Shown here in pieces: positions 41,379 through 49,166 of a DNA stretch of 49,166 bases (its first letter is position 1; each line of letters opens with the position of its first letter). The stretch covers positions 1 through 49,166 of the forward strand of contig USRA01000005.1 of the NCBI GenBank assembly GCA_900557035.1. Reading direction: 5' to 3'. The notes beneath the pieces are model-generated. The model saw only the letters and a program-made list of their open reading frames with translations, was not told the origin of the DNA and did no database searches. This stretch comes from an uncultured Prevotella sp. GTDB taxonomy: Bacteria > Bacteroidota > Bacteroidia > Bacteroidales > Bacteroidaceae. The translations under genes were made by a program, and so were the position numbers.

Positions 41379-41723
41379 TTATTTTTTGAATAGTCGGATG
41401 CAAACCTCGGCAATTTTCAAGACTACGCCGATGATCAGCAGTACATTGGCAATCGTGCGGTCGTCCATCTGTGTCCAGAGGATGACGCCTACGATGGCGA
41501 AGAGCATGAATCCGATGTTGAGCCAGTTCCTGGCTACGAGCATGTTGCTCTTGTCTGCATACTCCAATCTTCTGTGGTGGCGACGATTTGGGCGCACGGC
41601 ATAGCTGGTCTGTGGCTGTGTCTGAGATGCCTCCTGGCACTGGGTCTCGTTCATTGCCGGTGCCTTTGCGGTTTCCTCGCTCTGTGGGGTGTTTGTTATA
41701 TTGTTATCTTTTGTCTGATCCAT
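41379..41723 (-). CDS. Small membrane protein, 114 aa
   Basis: The first 60 residues are polar and Gln/Thr-rich, then a basic stretch (PNRRHHRRLEYADKS) and two membrane helices (about 68-87 and 91-110). No family recognised. It lies between the coiled-coil protein gene and the porin, 17 and 3 bp apart, so the three form one operon. Confidence 0.75.
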   Translation of the reverse strand: MDQTKDNNITNTPQSEETAKAPAMNETQCQEASQTQPQTSYAVRPNRRHHRRLEYADKSNMLVARNWLNIGFMLFAIVGVILWTQMDDRTIANVLLIIGVVLKIAEVCIRLFKK

Positions 41724-41740
41724 ATTTTATAAGATGATTT

Positions 41741-42694
41741 TTATTTTCTAACAAGTTTGGTCAGATCATTGAAGATCTGGTCCTTGCGGTCGATGGTTCC
41801 GCGGCGGAACTTACCGTAGATCTTAGCCAAGTCGTTTTTCTTCTTGGTCAAGGCATATTTGTCGGTGATCACATTCTCTGCAGGCTCCTTGAAACCGGTA
41901 CTTCTGCCTTCCTCGTAGTTGAATACGATTCGGGTCATGGAGAGGTGGAGATGGTTGTCGCTGATGGTTGCCACCAGCTGGTACTTGGTCTCAGAGCGGT
42001 CGAGAGAGATGAACGACTGATTGAAGACAAACCATTCGTCCATAATACAGGCGATGATCTGCTCGTTCTTGTTGTTTCTGTTCACCAGGGCGATGCGGCT
42101 GTTGATGTTCTGCTCATTCTTGATGAGCTTGCTCATATATTGGAAAACGATGTTGTAGATTTCGTCTGCACTCTTTCCGCTTGCCTGGGTGTCGAGAACA
42201 AATTCCACTTTTCCCTCGGCATTGAGCTGGATGGCTCCCGCCAGGTATTTCGGATCTTCCTTGAGCACCACGCCCTCGGCAGTCTTTTCCACCTTTTTCT
42301 CTTCTACCTCCTCTGTCATGGTTGGCACGACCCATCCCGCACCTTCTGAAGTTTCGGTAGTATTCTCCTTCTTGGTGGCAGGCACCAGCTTTGTAGCAGG
42401 CACCGAATTCTCAGTATTCTTCTTCAGCTTTTCTGCTTCCTGCTTCATTCTTTCAGCTTCAGCCTTCAATCTTTCAGCTTCCGCTTTCGTTTTCTCGGCT
42501 TCCGCCTTTACTTTTTCAGCTTCCGCCTTCACCTTGGCTGCTTCTGCCTGAGCTTTGGCTGCTTCCAGGGCCTTCTTGGCTTCCTCCAACTCTTTTTGCG
42601 CCTTTTCCAACTGCTGCTCAGGGGTAAGCACATTCTGCGCCTGCATGGTGAGAGCTGGAATCAGCATCAGTATTGAGATAAATATCTTTTTCAT
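41741..42694 (-). CDS. Exported coiled-coil protein with C-terminal DUF4468-like domain
   Basis: 317 residues. The signal peptide is followed (about 25-95) by a heptad array of AEAEKxKAEAE repeats, a long rigid helix. After a Thr/Glu-rich linker, residues 150-255 (GKVEFVLDTQASGKSADEIYN, later HLHLSMTRIVFNYEEG) resemble the TBP-like DUF4468 domain of Bacteroidota exported proteins; this match is by eye. It is probably periplasmic, acting as a spacer or tether. First gene of the porin operon; a minus-strand TACCTTTG lies at 42768-42775 upstream. Confidence 0.75.
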   Translation of the reverse strand: MKKIFISILMLIPALTMQAQNVLTPEQQLEKAQKELEEAKKALEAAKAQAEAAKVKAEAEKVKAEAEKTKAEAERLKAEAERMKQEAEKLKKNTENSVPATKLVPATKKENTTETSEGAGWVVPTMTEEVEEKKVEKTAEGVVLKEDPKYLAGAIQLNAEGKVEFVLDTQASGKSADEIYNIVFQYMSKLIKNEQNINSRIALVNRNNKNEQIIACIMDEWFVFNQSFISLDRSETKYQLVATISDNHLHLSMTRIVFNYEEGRSTGFKEPAENVITDKYALTKKKNDLAKIYGKFRRGTIDRKDQIFNDLTKLVRK

Positions 42695-42866
42695 GATTGT
42701 TGTTTAAATGTTTAATGTCTTGTCCTCCTCGTCCGAGTATTAAGAACTCGGAGGCGCTTCTAACATACAAAGGTATAAAAATAACTTGATATATTTCTAT
42801 AAGGAAGCGATTATTTATACATTCTTTTGCTAAGTTAACAATATTTTTTAGGAAAAACGCTCCTAG

Positions 42867-42899
42867 TTTCAAATATTTTCGTATCTTTGCAAAAAAATA
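42867..42899 (+). promoter_or_regulatory. Promoter of ftsY
   Basis: TATCTTTG at 42892-42899 is exact, with a weaker TTTC at 42867-42870 at 21 nt. Transcription would start near 42906, only a few bases before the ATG at 42911. Confidence 0.6.
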
Positions 42900-42910
42900 T
42901 AGCTATAATT

Positions 42911-43864
42911 ATGGGATTATTCGGATTATTTAGCAACAAAAAAAAGGAAACTCTCGATAAAGGCCTCGAAAAGACCAAGGAGAGCGTGTTTGGAAAATTG
43001 GCGCGTGCGGTGGCTGGTAAGTCAACCGTAGATGATGACGTGCTCGATGATTTGGAGGAGGTGCTCATCACATCCGATGTAGGTGTGGAGACTACCGTGA
43101 AGATTATCCGACGCATCGAAGAGCGCGTGGCAAGAGATAAGTATGTTTCTACCTCAGAACTCAACAGAATCCTGAGAGAAGAGATTGCAAGCCTCCTAGA
43201 GGAAAATCATACCGATGACAATGAAAACTGGGATTTGCCTTCTGACCATAAACCATACGTGATTCTGGTAGTGGGAGTGAATGGTGTGGGCAAGACTACA
43301 ACCATCGGAAAACTCGCCTATCAGTTTAAGAAGGCTGGTAAGAAGGTGTATCTCGGTGCTGCCGATACCTTCCGTGCCGCTGCCGTGGAGCAGATCTGCA
43401 TCTGGGGAGAGCGAGTAGGGGTGCCTGTGGTGAAGCAGCAGATGGGTTCCGACCCTGCCAGCGTGGCCTTCGATACCCTGCAGAGCGCCAAGGCGAACGG
43501 TGCCGACGTGGTGCTGATTGATACTGCCGGACGCCTTCATAATAAGGTGAACCTGATGAATGAGTTGAAGAAGATCAAGGAGGTGATGAAGAAGGTGATG
43601 CCTGAGGCTCCGGATGAGGTGATGCTCGTTTTGGATGGAAGTACCGGACAGAACGCTTTCGAGCAGGCTAAGCAGTTTGCTGCCGTTACCAATATCTCTT
43701 CGCTAGCCATCACCAAGCTCGATGGTACGGCTAAGGGTGGTGTGGTAATCGGTATCTCCGACCAGCTCAAGGTGCCAGTGAAGTATATCGGACTGGGCGA
43801 GGGCATGGAGGATCTCCAGCTTTTCAATAAGTCCGAATTTGTTGATTCTCTCTTTAAGCACTAG
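42911..43864 (+). CDS. ftsY: Signal recognition particle receptor FtsY
   Basis: 317 residues. FtsY brings SRP-bound ribosomes to the membrane translocon. The NG GTPase domain is complete: G1 GVNGVGKTT (122-130), DTFRAAAVEQ, G3 DTAGR, G4 TKLDG and the closing GLGEGMEDL. The long acidic N-terminal domain of E. coli FtsY is absent, as in many bacteria, with only a short charged helix in its place. The start at 42911 (MGLFGLFSNKKK) was chosen; the frame upstream is promoter sequence. rimO follows by 109 bp. Confidence 0.97.
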   Translation: MGLFGLFSNKKKETLDKGLEKTKESVFGKLARAVAGKSTVDDDVLDDLEEVLITSDVGVETTVKIIRRIEERVARDKYVSTSELNRILREEIASLLEENHTDDNENWDLPSDHKPYVILVVGVNGVGKTTTIGKLAYQFKKAGKKVYLGAADTFRAAAVEQICIWGERVGVPVVKQQMGSDPASVAFDTLQSAKANGADVVLIDTAGRLHNKVNLMNELKKIKEVMKKVMPEAPDEVMLVLDGSTGQNAFEQAKQFAAVTNISSLAITKLDGTAKGGVVIGISDQLKVPVKYIGLGEGMEDLQLFNKSEFVDSLFKH

Positions 43865-43973
43865 AATACAAGTACTTAGAGGATTTGAGAAAAAGAATTG
43901 AATGAAGTTTGAGGGAAGAACTAACGAGGAAAAGAATTAGATTAAGATTATTATTAGGATAAGTAGGACAAGA

Positions 43974-45275
43974 ATGAAGAAAAATCAGATAGATATAATA
44001 ACCATGGGTTGCTCCAAAAACTTGGTGGACAGCGAGACCTTGATGAAGCTTTTCGAGGAAAATGGCTACCACTGTGTTCACGACCCGAAACGCCCACAGG
44101 GTGAAATAGCCGTTATCAATACTTGCGGCTTTATCGAGGATGCCAAGCAGGAGAGCATCGATACTATCCTGGAGTTTATCCAGGCTAAGGAAGAGGGACG
44201 ACTCCGTAAGCTCTATGTGATGGGTTGCCTCTCGCAGCGTTATCAGAAGGAGCTGGAGGCTGAGATGCCCGAGGTGGATAAGTTTTATGGTAAGTTTAAT
44301 TATAAGGAGTTGCTCAAGGAACTGGGCAAGGCTGATGCCGCTGAATGCAGCGGCACACGTCATCTTACTACTCCTCATCATTATGCCTATATCAAGATTT
44401 CTGAAGGTTGTAACCGCCGCTGTGCGTATTGCGCCATTCCTATCATTACCGGCAAGCACGTTTCCCGTCCGATGGATGAAATCCTTGATGAGGTGCACCA
44501 GCTGGTAGCCGATGGTGTGAAGGAATTCCAAATCATAGCCCAGGAGCTCACCTACTACGGCGTGGACCTGGACGGCAAACATCACATCACCGAACTCATC
44601 AGCCGCATGGCGGATATTCCAGGTGTGAAGTGGATCCGTCTGCACTATGCTTATCCTAACCAGTTCCCGCTCGATCTGCTCGATGTGATGCGCGAGAAGC
44701 CAAACGTATGCAAGTATCTTGACATCGCCCTGCAGCATATCAGCGACAATATGCTCAACAGAATGCATCGCCACGTGAGCAAGCAGGAAACCATCGAACT
44801 GCTCAAGACCATCCGTGAGCGTGTGCCGGGCATTCATATTCGCACCACTCTGATGGTGGGATTCCCTGGCGAAACCCAGGAAGACTTTCATGAGTTGCTC
44901 GAATTTGTTCGTACTCAGCGCTTTGAGCGTATGGGTGCCTTCGCTTATTCTGAGGAGGAGGGTACCTATAGTGCCAATAACTACGAGGATGATGTTCCCG
45001 CCGAGGTGAAGCAGCGCCGTCTTGACGAACTGATGATTCTGCAGCAGGAAATCAGCGCTGAGGTAGAGGCAGAGAAAGTGGGCAAGGTTTTGAAGGTGAT
45101 TATTGACCGCAAGGAGGGTGATTACTATATTGGTAGAACCGAATTCTGTTCGCCTGAGGTGGATCCTGAGGTGCTGATCAAGATAGGAGAGAAGCGCCTG
45201 CGCGTGGGTTGCTTCTACAATGTGAAGATTACCCAAAGCGAGGAGTTTGATCTCTACGGAGAAGTGGTAAAGTAA
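43974..45275 (+). CDS. rimO: Ribosomal protein S12 methylthiotransferase RimO
   Basis: 433 residues. RimO adds a methylthio group to an Asp of S12 by radical-SAM chemistry. The N-terminal domain has the three cluster Cys (13, 51, 85), and the radical-SAM motif CNRRCAYC (Cys146, 150, 153) is followed by the TRAM-like domain at the end. IDIITMGCSKNLVDSE is the typical opening. HU genes follow by 23 bp. Confidence 0.97.
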   Translation: MKKNQIDIITMGCSKNLVDSETLMKLFEENGYHCVHDPKRPQGEIAVINTCGFIEDAKQESIDTILEFIQAKEEGRLRKLYVMGCLSQRYQKELEAEMPEVDKFYGKFNYKELLKELGKADAAECSGTRHLTTPHHYAYIKISEGCNRRCAYCAIPIITGKHVSRPMDEILDEVHQLVADGVKEFQIIAQELTYYGVDLDGKHHITELISRMADIPGVKWIRLHYAYPNQFPLDLLDVMREKPNVCKYLDIALQHISDNMLNRMHRHVSKQETIELLKTIRERVPGIHIRTTLMVGFPGETQEDFHELLEFVRTQRFERMGAFAYSEEEGTYSANNYEDDVPAEVKQRRLDELMILQQEISAEVEAEKVGKVLKVIIDRKEGDYYIGRTEFCSPEVDPEVLIKIGEKRLRVGCFYNVKITQSEEFDLYGEVVK

Positions 45276-45298
45276 TATGAGAAATAATAGACATCAGA

Positions 45299-45592
45299 AT
45301 GAATAACAAGGAGTATATTGCAGAACTTGCTCAGCAGACTGGCTATTCACAGGACGACACCCAGAAGATGGTGCGCAAGGTGATAGATTTCATGATTGCT
45401 GAATTTGAGGATGGGGAGGCTGTCTCCATCACCAACTTTGGTACGTTTGAGGTAAAGAAGCGTTTGGAGCGTGTGGTTGTAAACCCTACTACCAAGAAGC
45501 GCCAGCTTGTTCCGCCTAAGCTCGTACTCGGCTTTCGTCCTGTGCCCAGTGTCAAGGAAAAACTGAAGAATGGAGGTGAAGACAATGAGTAA
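45299..45592 (+). CDS. HU-family DNA-binding protein
   Basis: 97 residues. The HU/IHF fold is seen in ITNFGTFEVKKRLERV and the basic arm NPTTKKRQLVPPKLVLGFRPV; it bends and compacts DNA as a dimer. The end (KEKLKNGGEDNE) is an extra acidic tail. Its stop overlaps the next gene by 8 bases. The two HU-type products could pair with each other. Confidence 0.93.
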   Translation: MNNKEYIAELAQQTGYSQDDTQKMVRKVIDFMIAEFEDGEAVSITNFGTFEVKKRLERVVVNPTTKKRQLVPPKLVLGFRPVPSVKEKLKNGGEDNE

Positions 45593-47153
45593 AGTTAGTT
45601 TGAGCGACTTGGCGCAGCGCCTGGCAGAGAAGTCGGGAATCAGTCTGCAGGATGCCGAACTGTTTATCAGAAAGATGTTTGATGTTGCCAACGAGGGTCT
45701 TCAGTCTGATAAGCTCGTGAAGATGAAGTGGCTGGGTACTTTCAAGGTGATGGCGGTGAAGGATCGTGAGAGCGTGGATGTGAACACGGGCGAGCGTATC
45801 ATCATCGAGGGCCGTGACAAGATTTCCTTCACGCCCGATAATATCCTGAAGGAGATTGTGAATAAGCCTTTCGCCCAGTTTGAGACCGTCGTGGTGAATG
45901 ATGGTGTGGATTTTGATGAAATCGACAGAAAATTTGAAAAAGCTGAAGAGGAAGGTCCTGTATTCGATTCTACGTTAGAGTGTGTTCCTGATTCTGAAAA
46001 TTCTTCTGTGGAATCTTTCGTTGAGCAGGATTCTCCTGCAACAAGTGGTGTAATAGATTTTTTGGATGAAGAAAACGATGCTCCTGTTAGCGATGAAATG
46101 ATAGTAATAGGAGAGGAATTGCCGCAGGAAAATGTTGCTGAACCGGAAGAGAAAAAAACGGAAGTATCTGAACCTGCAGCTACAGAACCTGCAGCATCTG
46201 AACTTGAAGTATCTGAACCTGTAACTTCTGAACTTGTAACTTCTGAACCTTTAACTTCTGAATCGGAAGCAAAGGAATCTGAAGTTCCAGCTCAGGATGA
46301 AGTTGAGCCTGTTGTTTCTGATGAAGAAAATAAATCGACATTATCTGAGGAAGCTCTTATTGAAGAGAAAACTTCTTCAGATGTGGAAACCGATAAGCGG
46401 CATATTGTATTGCCTCGTTCTCTAGTTATTGCAGCGAGCGTAGTATTCCTGGCAATGATAGGAGGTTTTGGTTGGTTTGCTTTTAATTATGGTAAGATGG
46501 CTGCCCAGCGTGATCATCTCGCTCTGCAGTTGGATAATTACCTGCAGACTCCGACAGAGAAGAAGGTGCCAGCCAAGTCTGCCCCAACGCAGGAAGATAT
46601 TCTTAGCAAGAAGGCTATCGAGGATAGTGTAAGAATGGCGCAGGCAAGCGAAGCCGTCAAGAAAGCCGAAAATGCCGAGCAGAATATGGATGTGGTTGAT
46701 AAGCAATCAATTGATGTAAAATCGGTTGAGGCTAAGAAGAATTTGGAAGTCAAGAAACTCGCTGATGCAAGGAATTTGGCTGATGCGAAAAGGCAGGTTG
46801 AGGCAAAGAAACACGCAGATGCAAAGAAACTTGCAGAAACCAAGAAGCAGCAGGAGGCTAAAAAACTTGCAGAAGCCAAGAAGAAAGAAGAAGCCAGAAA
46901 GCAGACTGAAAAGCATGCTGCCCAGGCAAGCAGCAAATACGACCAGGATGCTCGTGTTCGAACCGGAGCCTATCGTATCATTGGTGTTTCCGAGGTAGTT
47001 ACGGCAAGAGAAGGACAAACCATCAAGTCGCTCAGCCAAAAGTACCTAGGTCCAGGAATGGAATGTTACGTAGAAGCTCTGAATGGTACTTCCCAGTTGA
47101 AGCCTGGTCAGAAAGTCAAGATTCCTAAGTTGGAATTGAAGAAAAAGAAATAA
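45585..47153 (+). CDS. HU-domain membrane protein with coiled coil and C-terminal LysM
   Basis: 522 residues, four parts. (1) 1-100: an HU-like DNA-binding domain (SLSDLAQRLAEKSGIS, then MKWLGTFKVMAVKDRESV). (2) 110-270: an acidic, Ser/Glu/Pro-rich stretch with repeated SEP-type units (EPAASELEVSEPVTSEL). (3) 279-300: a single membrane helix. (4) 355-447: an Ala/Lys/Glu coiled coil with repeated ADAKK units, then 465-516: a LysM-like module (REGQTIKSLSQKYLGPGM, then NGTSQLKPGQKVKIPK). With the HU end inside, the LysM end would reach the periplasm and could bind peptidoglycan, linking DNA to the wall. ATG 45585 was chosen: GGAGGTG stands 7 nt before it, and it overlaps the HU gene. Confidence 0.85.
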   Translation: MSKVSLSDLAQRLAEKSGISLQDAELFIRKMFDVANEGLQSDKLVKMKWLGTFKVMAVKDRESVDVNTGERIIIEGRDKISFTPDNILKEIVNKPFAQFETVVVNDGVDFDEIDRKFEKAEEEGPVFDSTLECVPDSENSSVESFVEQDSPATSGVIDFLDEENDAPVSDEMIVIGEELPQENVAEPEEKKTEVSEPAATEPAASELEVSEPVTSELVTSEPLTSESEAKESEVPAQDEVEPVVSDEENKSTLSEEALIEEKTSSDVETDKRHIVLPRSLVIAASVVFLAMIGGFGWFAFNYGKMAAQRDHLALQLDNYLQTPTEKKVPAKSAPTQEDILSKKAIEDSVRMAQASEAVKKAENAEQNMDVVDKQSIDVKSVEAKKNLEVKKLADARNLADAKRQVEAKKHADAKKLAETKKQQEAKKLAEAKKKEEARKQTEKHAAQASSKYDQDARVRTGAYRIIGVSEVVTAREGQTIKSLSQKYLGPGMECYVEALNGTSQLKPGQKVKIPKLELKKKK

Positions 47154-47197
47154 CTTGAAAGAGAAATAATTTAAAAGAAATTATTTGAAATACAAGA

Positions 47198-47408
47198 GGT
47201 TGTGTCATAAGTTCTGATAATGACAGACGAGGTCGGGCTAAAAGCCCCCAAAGTACCTAAGTGTCTCCAAGAGTGTAACCTCGCCATGCGTCCGGCAGAT
47301 TTGTCCTCCGCCAGGCATCCGGCAGATTTGAAATCCGCCGTAAAAAAGGTTCGACCTATAACCAAGGGGGGATTTTTAATCCCCCAAATAAAGAACTTAT
47401 GACACACC
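47198..47408. mobile_element. MITE-like 211-bp element
   Basis: Near-perfect terminal inverted repeats (TGTGTCATAAGTTCT at 47201-47215 and its complement at 47392-47406) bound a non-coding interior. Inside are two 13-bp copies of TCCGGCAGATTTG (47291-47303, 47318-47330) and a strong hairpin GGGGGATT/AATCCCCC (47367-47385). No transposase. No clear target duplication was seen. The layout suggests a small element moved in trans by an absent transposase, or a REP-like repeat. The rest of the gap to the next gene holds nothing recognisable. Confidence 0.65.
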
Positions 47409-47477
47409 CTTCTCTTTTTCGTTTCTTCATCCGATGAATAATGAAGCACTCTCTTTCGTAAAAAGCCTTTTGAGATT

Positions 47478-49112
47478 TTATTTCTTCTCCAATTCCTGAA
47501 GGCTTTCCATTTTCTTCGTCTCCAGGAACTCGTAGATTCCGCAGAGATGCTCACGAACACTGCCATGACCGAATTCATATACCTTGCTCACCAAACCATC
47601 CAGGAAGTCACGGTCGTGGCTCACCACTATCAGCGTGCCGTCGAAATCGAGCAGCGCCTGCTTCAACACATCCTTTGTCTTCAAATCAAGGTGGTTGGTA
47701 GGCTCATCAAGAATCAATAAATTCACTGGCTCCAGCAGCAGCTTGAGAATGGCCAGACGGGTGCGCTCGCCTCCCGACAATACCTTCACCTTCTTGGTAG
47801 AATCCTCGCCGCCAAACATAAAGGCTCCCAGCAAATCGCGAATCTTATTTCTGATTTCTCCCTTTGCTACATCATCAATGGTCTGGAACACCGTAAGCTC
47901 GCCATCGAGCAGAGATGCCTGGTTCTGAGCAAAATAGCCTATCTGAACATTGTGGCCTAATTCCTGTTTGCCCCCGTTCTGAAGCTGACCCATGATGCAT
48001 TTCACCAGCGTAGATTTACCCTCGCCGTTTCTTCCCACGAAGGCAATCTTGTCGCCACGCTCCACGGTGAGGTTCACGCCGCTGAATATCTTCTTGTCGT
48101 CAAACGACATGGCCACATCGCTCATCTGCACCGGATAGGCACCGCTTCTCGGACTTGGCGGAAACTTCAGTCTCAGTCGGCTGGTATCCTCCTCATCCAC
48201 CTCGATGAGTTCCAGTTTTTCGAGCATCTTCACACGGCTCTGCACCTGGAAGGTCTTGGAGTATGTGCCCTTGAATCGCTCGATGAAATCCTTTGTCTCG
48301 GCTATCATCTTCTGCTGTTCCTCATATTTCTTCATCTGCTGTTCGCGGCGCTCCTTGCGCAGTTCCAGATACTGGCTGTAGGTGGCCTTGTAGTCGTAGA
48401 TTCTGCCCATGGTAACCTCGATGGTTCTGGTGGTAATATCGTCAACAAATTTCCTGTCATGACTGATTACTACCACAGCCTTGGAGCTGTTGATGATGAA
48501 TTCTTCCAACCAGCCGATGGATTCGATGTCGAGGTGGTTGGTAGGCTCATCAAGGAGCAATACATCAGGCGATTTCAGCAGCAGTTTTGCCAGCTCTATT
48601 CGCATGCGCCATCCTCCGGAGAATTCGCTGGTAGGGCGGTTGAAGTCGGAGCGTTCGAACCCCAGTCCGAGCAGCGTTTTCTCTACGTCTTCCTCGAAGT
48701 GGGTCATGTCGATGGCATAGAACTTTTCTGACAGAGACGACACTTTTTCGATGAGCTGCATATAGTCGTCGCTATCGTAATCGGTGCGGGTGGTCAGCTC
48801 GTTGTTGATGCGGTCTATTTCAGCCTGCATCTCGTGCAGATGTGCGAATGCCTGGCAGGTTTCCTCGAACACGGTGCGTCCGTCTTCGGTCATCAGGTGC
48901 TGAGGCAGGTAGGCGATGACGCAGTCTTTCGGTGCTGATACCGAGCCGCGTGTGGCATTTCTCACGCCAGCGATGATTTTGAGCAGGGTACTTTTTCCTG
49001 CTCCATTCTTGCCCATCAGGGCTATACGGTCCTTCTCGTTAATCTGGAAGGAGATGTCTTTGAATAGGGTGGTGCCGCCGAATTCTACGGTCAATCCATC
49101 TACTGTAATCAT
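47478..49112 (-). CDS. ABC-F family ATPase (second copy)
   Basis: 544 residues, two ABC domains, no membrane helix. Walker A 1 GKNGAGKST, signature FSGGWRMR; Walker A 2 GRNGEGKST, signature LSGGERTR; Walker [12 protein letters not shown] in both halves. The linker (ELRKERREQQMKKYEEQQK) is charged. It lacks the C-terminal coiled coil of the copy at 11950, so it belongs to another ABC-F branch. It should act at the ribosome. The ATG at 49110-49112 opens the first strand. Confidence 0.92.
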   Translation of the reverse strand: MITVDGLTVEFGGTTLFKDISFQINEKDRIALMGKNGAGKSTLLKIIAGVRNATRGSVSAPKDCVIAYLPQHLMTEDGRTVFEETCQAFAHLHEMQAEIDRINNELTTRTDYDSDDYMQLIEKVSSLSEKFYAIDMTHFEEDVEKTLLGLGFERSDFNRPTSEFSGGWRMRIELAKLLLKSPDVLLLDEPTNHLDIESIGWLEEFIINSSKAVVVISHDRKFVDDITTRTIEVTMGRIYDYKATYSQYLELRKERREQQMKKYEEQQKMIAETKDFIERFKGTYSKTFQVQSRVKMLEKLELIEVDEEDTSRLRLKFPPSPRSGAYPVQMSDVAMSFDDKKIFSGVNLTVERGDKIAFVGRNGEGKSTLVKCIMGQLQNGGKQELGHNVQIGYFAQNQASLLDGELTVFQTIDDVAKGEIRNKIRDLLGAFMFGGEDSTKKVKVLSGGERTRLAILKLLLEPVNLLILDEPTNHLDLKTKDVLKQALLDFDGTLIVVSHDRDFLDGLVSKVYEFGHGSVREHLCGIYEFLETKKMESLQELEKK

Positions 49113-49140
49113 TGTATATTACTTTTTTTTATTATCTTTG
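49111..49140 (+). promoter_or_regulatory. Promoter at the right edge
   Basis: TATCTTTG at 49133-49140 with a TTG at 49112-49114 (18-nt gap) faces right, out of the window. It should drive a gene beyond the edge; its -33 region overlaps the start of the ABC-F gene. Confidence 0.55.
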
Positions 49141-49166
49141 CATAGAAATTCAACATCAGGGTGTGG

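Noticed and set aside
43854..45236. 460-residue open frame antisense to rimO
   Set aside because: Shadow of a gene with intact radical-SAM motifs; no promoter, no start context.
47220..47402. 60-residue open frame inside the MITE-like element
   Set aside because: It is a translation of the palindromic repeats (ADLSSARHPADLKSA pattern) and has no ribosome-binding region.

Overview
The window is chromosomal DNA from a Bacteroidales bacterium, most likely Prevotellaceae (Segatella/Prevotella copri-like; the species is inferred, not proven). The signs are the Bacteroidota promoter (TTTG, 19-20 nt, TAnnTTTG) upstream of many genes, a long low-complexity insert in Rho, an rseC-rnfBCDGEA cluster, DUF4421/DUF1460/DUF5103/Porin_10-type envelope proteins, and A-rich ribosome-binding regions with little classical Shine-Dalgarno sequence. 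Almost all of it is ordinary core genome. No phage, CRISPR array, conjugative element or intact transposase was found.

Layout. 1-5.6 kb: an EamA-type transporter and truA (minus), then dapA, an AraC-family regulator and uronate isomerase uxaC (plus). 5.6-9.4 kb: a YihY/BrkB membrane protein, a GH20 hexosaminidase with a leucine-rich-repeat front end, and a tiny membrane-protein gene. 9.7-17.7 kb: rho and an ABC-F ATPase fired from interlocked divergent promoters, then engB, a Gfo/Idh/MocA oxidoreductase, and an overlapping DUF4421/DUF1460 pair. 17.7-24.5 kb: htpG behind an unusual 22-bp palindrome array, an ECF sigma factor, a lipoprotein, pepD, a small membrane protein, an OmpH-like lipoprotein and nth. 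24.5-28.4 kb: aroC, slyD and several small unknown proteins. 28.5-34.4 kb: rseC plus the six-subunit RNF ferredoxin:NAD oxidoreductase. 34.4-37.1 kb: a DUF5103 protein, six tRNA genes in two duplicated blocks, and a structured non-coding RNA gene of about 300 nt. 37.2-42.7 kb (minus): an HD hydrolase, menA, and a three-gene envelope operon ending in a porin. 42.9-49.1 kb: ftsY, rimO, HU, a membrane-spanning HU-LysM protein, a MITE-like repeat and a second ABC-F ATPase.

How the genes fit together. MenA (menaquinone) and RNF (ferredoxin-driven ion pumping) serve anaerobic energy metabolism. DapA feeds lysine and cell-wall precursor synthesis, and AroC makes chorismate, which is also the precursor of menaquinone. 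UxaC and the GH20 enzyme serve polysaccharide and glycan use. Rho, the ABC-F proteins, EngB, TruA, RimO, FtsY and the tRNAs serve gene expression. The most interesting items are the HU-transmembrane-coiled-coil-LysM protein, which could link DNA to peptidoglycan; the unassigned structured RNA; and the htpG upstream array with a sigma-54-like element. All functions are read from sequence by eye; no database search was run.
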